Source of the DNA: Comamonas testosteroni
GTDB taxonomy: Bacteria; Pseudomonadota; Gammaproteobacteria; Burkholderiales; Burkholderiaceae_C
NCBI RefSeq assembly: GCF_003569915.1
Contig: NZ_KZ984441.1
Coordinates: 62,001 to 126,000 of the forward strand
Reading direction: 5' to 3'
Length of the DNA: 64,000 nt
Below, piece after piece: positions 63,008 through 64,000 of this stretch. Positions within the stretch are counted from its first letter, which is position 1. Every line of letters begins with the position of its first letter. A program made the position numbers and the translations under genes. The notes beneath the pieces are model-generated. The model was not told where the DNA came from, searched no databases, and saw only the letters and a list, made by a program, of their open reading frames with translations.

Positions 63008-63982
63008 CTATCCCATGGTGATATTTGCGCGGCGGATGATGTCGCCGTACTTCGCAATCTCACTGTTCACAAAGCCTGCAAACTGCGCTGCCGTACCGGG
63101 CTGCGCCACGATGCCGCTCTTGGCAAACACCTCCACCACACTGGGCAAGGCCAGCGCCTTGTTCACTTCTGCATTCACGCGCTGCACGATGGCGTCCGGT
63201 GTTCCAGCCGGAGCCAGCAGCCCCTGCCAGGAGTTGGACTCCAGCGCCGCTCCTTGCTCAGCCAGCGTTGGCACATTGGGCGCAAAGCGCGAGCGCTTGA
63301 GCGTCGCCATGCCGATGGCGTGAAGCTTTCCGCTTTCGATATGGCCACGAAACTCCGACCAGTTGCCAAACATCACCGTGACCTGGCCGCCGAGCAAATC
63401 GGTCAGCGCCGGGCCTTGCCCTTTGTACGGCACATGCACCATGTTGACGCCCAGCATCTGGCACAGCAGTGCCCCCGAAAGATGGGCCGATGTCCCGTTG
63501 CCGAAAGAGGCATAGGTCAGGCTGTCCGGCTTGGCCAGCGCTGCCTTCTTGAGATCGTCCAGCGTCTTGATGCCGCTGTTCGGATGGGTGGCCAGCACAT
63601 GCTCGGACAAGCCCATCAACGCCACAGGCTTGAGATCCTTGGTCGTGTCATAGGGCAGGTTCTTCACCAGCGTCTTGTTGGCCGTAAAACTGTTGGCCAC
63701 ACAGACAAGGGTGTAGCCGTCTGCAGGCTGCTTGGCCACGTAGTCCACACCAATCACCGTGCCCGCGCCGGGCTTGTTTTCGACAATGACGGGCTGGCCC
63801 AGTTGCTTGCCCAGTTCCACACCGATCAGGCGTGCCACCATATCGGTTGTGCCACCGGGCGTAAACGGGACAACGACCCGCACCGGCTTGCCAGGCCAAG
63901 CGCTCTGCTGGGCCAGGGACAGGGCGGGTACCGATGCCAGTGCAGCGGCGGATCCTGCCTGCAGAAATTGACGACGTTGCAT
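63008..63982 (-). CDS. Bug-family tripartite tricarboxylate transporter binding protein
   Basis: A 324-residue periplasmic binding protein of the TctC/Bug family, abundant in Comamonadaceae. Residues 1-24 form a twin-Arg-like or Sec signal (MQRRQFLQAGSAAALASVPALSLAQ). The mature part has PGKPVRVVVPFTPGGTTDMVARLIG and VENKPGAGTVIGVDYVAKQPADGYT. It may bind an aromatic acid such as hydroxyphenylacetate because it heads the hpa gene set here, but the small TctA/TctB membrane subunits are not in view. AAGGAGACGGAT precedes ATG 63982. Upstream genes lie outside the window. Confidence 0.92.
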   Translation of the reverse strand: MQRRQFLQAGSAAALASVPALSLAQQSAWPGKPVRVVVPFTPGGTTDMVARLIGVELGKQLGQPVIVENKPGAGTVIGVDYVAKQPADGYTLVCVANSFTANKTLVKNLPYDTTKDLKPVALMGLSEHVLATHPNSGIKTLDDLKKAALAKPDSLTYASFGNGTSAHLSGALLCQMLGVNMVHVPYKGQGPALTDLLGGQVTVMFGNWSEFRGHIESGKLHAIGMATLKRSRFAPNVPTLAEQGAALESNSWQGLLAPAGTPDAIVQRVNAEVNKALALPSVVEVFAKSGIVAQPGTAAQFAGFVNSEIAKYGDIIRRANITMG

Positions 63983-64000
63983 ATCCGTCTCCTTGTCTTG

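Overview
The window looks like chromosome from a GC-rich betaproteobacterium of the Comamonadaceae, most likely Comamonas or a close relative. The reasons are the gene content (box-type benzoyl-CoA genes, a homoprotocatechuate meta-cleavage operon, a Bug-type tripartite-carboxylate binding protein, cobalamin MetH under an S-adenosylhomocysteine riboswitch) and two families of short structured intergenic repeats of a kind I associate with this family. No species can be fixed from the sequence alone. I see no transposase, phage gene, rRNA or CRISPR array; the only RNA gene is an initiator tRNA.

Layout. 1-5.1 kb: the 3' part of a cardiolipin synthase gene, an unknown 300-residue protein, and metH (minus) behind an SAH riboswitch; this MetH lacks the homocysteine-binding module. 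5.4-14.5 kb: gltS, a PACE-type efflux gene with its divergent LysR regulator, a PPK2-type polyphosphate kinase with a histone-H1-like tail, a SnoaL-like protein and a hydratase, glutamate dehydrogenase, tRNA-fMet and radA. 14.6-16.5 kb: a small membrane protein, ilvE and a 69-residue zinc-finger protein. 16.5-26 kb: an envelope-polysaccharide block with a GT4 enzyme, an O-antigen-ligase-like protein, a GT2 enzyme, a convergent pair (polyprenyl-phosphate GT2 plus a multi-TM LPG-synthase-like protein), then an ArnT-like GT39, a UDP-glucuronate-epimerase-like protein and UDP-glucose dehydrogenase. Together these could form a lipid-linked uronic-acid decoration pathway. 26-32.4 kb: a two-component system, an AmpG-like permease, an AraC regulator, an EamA exporter and an M48 protease.

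32.4-42 kb: a benzoate block with boxR (minus) divergent from boxD-bclA and a livKHMGF-type ABC importer; boxA, boxB and boxC are absent from the window. 42-51.5 kb: a hotdog thioesterase, a GFA-family protein, an acetyl-CoA hydrolase/CoA-transferase, a uracil/xanthine permease, a B12-binding radical SAM protein, acetoacetyl-CoA synthetase and an enoyl-CoA hydratase. 51.6-55 kb: minCDE and glutathione reductase. 55-64 kb, all minus: a TauD-like dioxygenase, a flavin reductase, a DnaQ-like exonuclease, and hpaR plus hpaI, a succinate-semialdehyde dehydrogenase, hpaH, hpaF, hpaD and a Bug binding protein. That operon probably continues past the right edge, since the decarboxylase and semialdehyde dehydrogenase steps are missing.

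How it fits together: two aromatic catabolic routes (benzoyl-CoA and homoprotocatechuate) feed acetyl-CoA, succinyl-CoA, pyruvate and succinate into central metabolism, and the acyl-CoA genes between them fit that role. The less ordinary content is regulatory and structural: the riboswitch whose aptamer strand doubles as an anti-Shine-Dalgarno strand, and two repeat families. The GC-rich family sits in sense orientation right after stop codons in all five copies seen and shows covarying stems. The AT-rich family has written new ends onto some genes.
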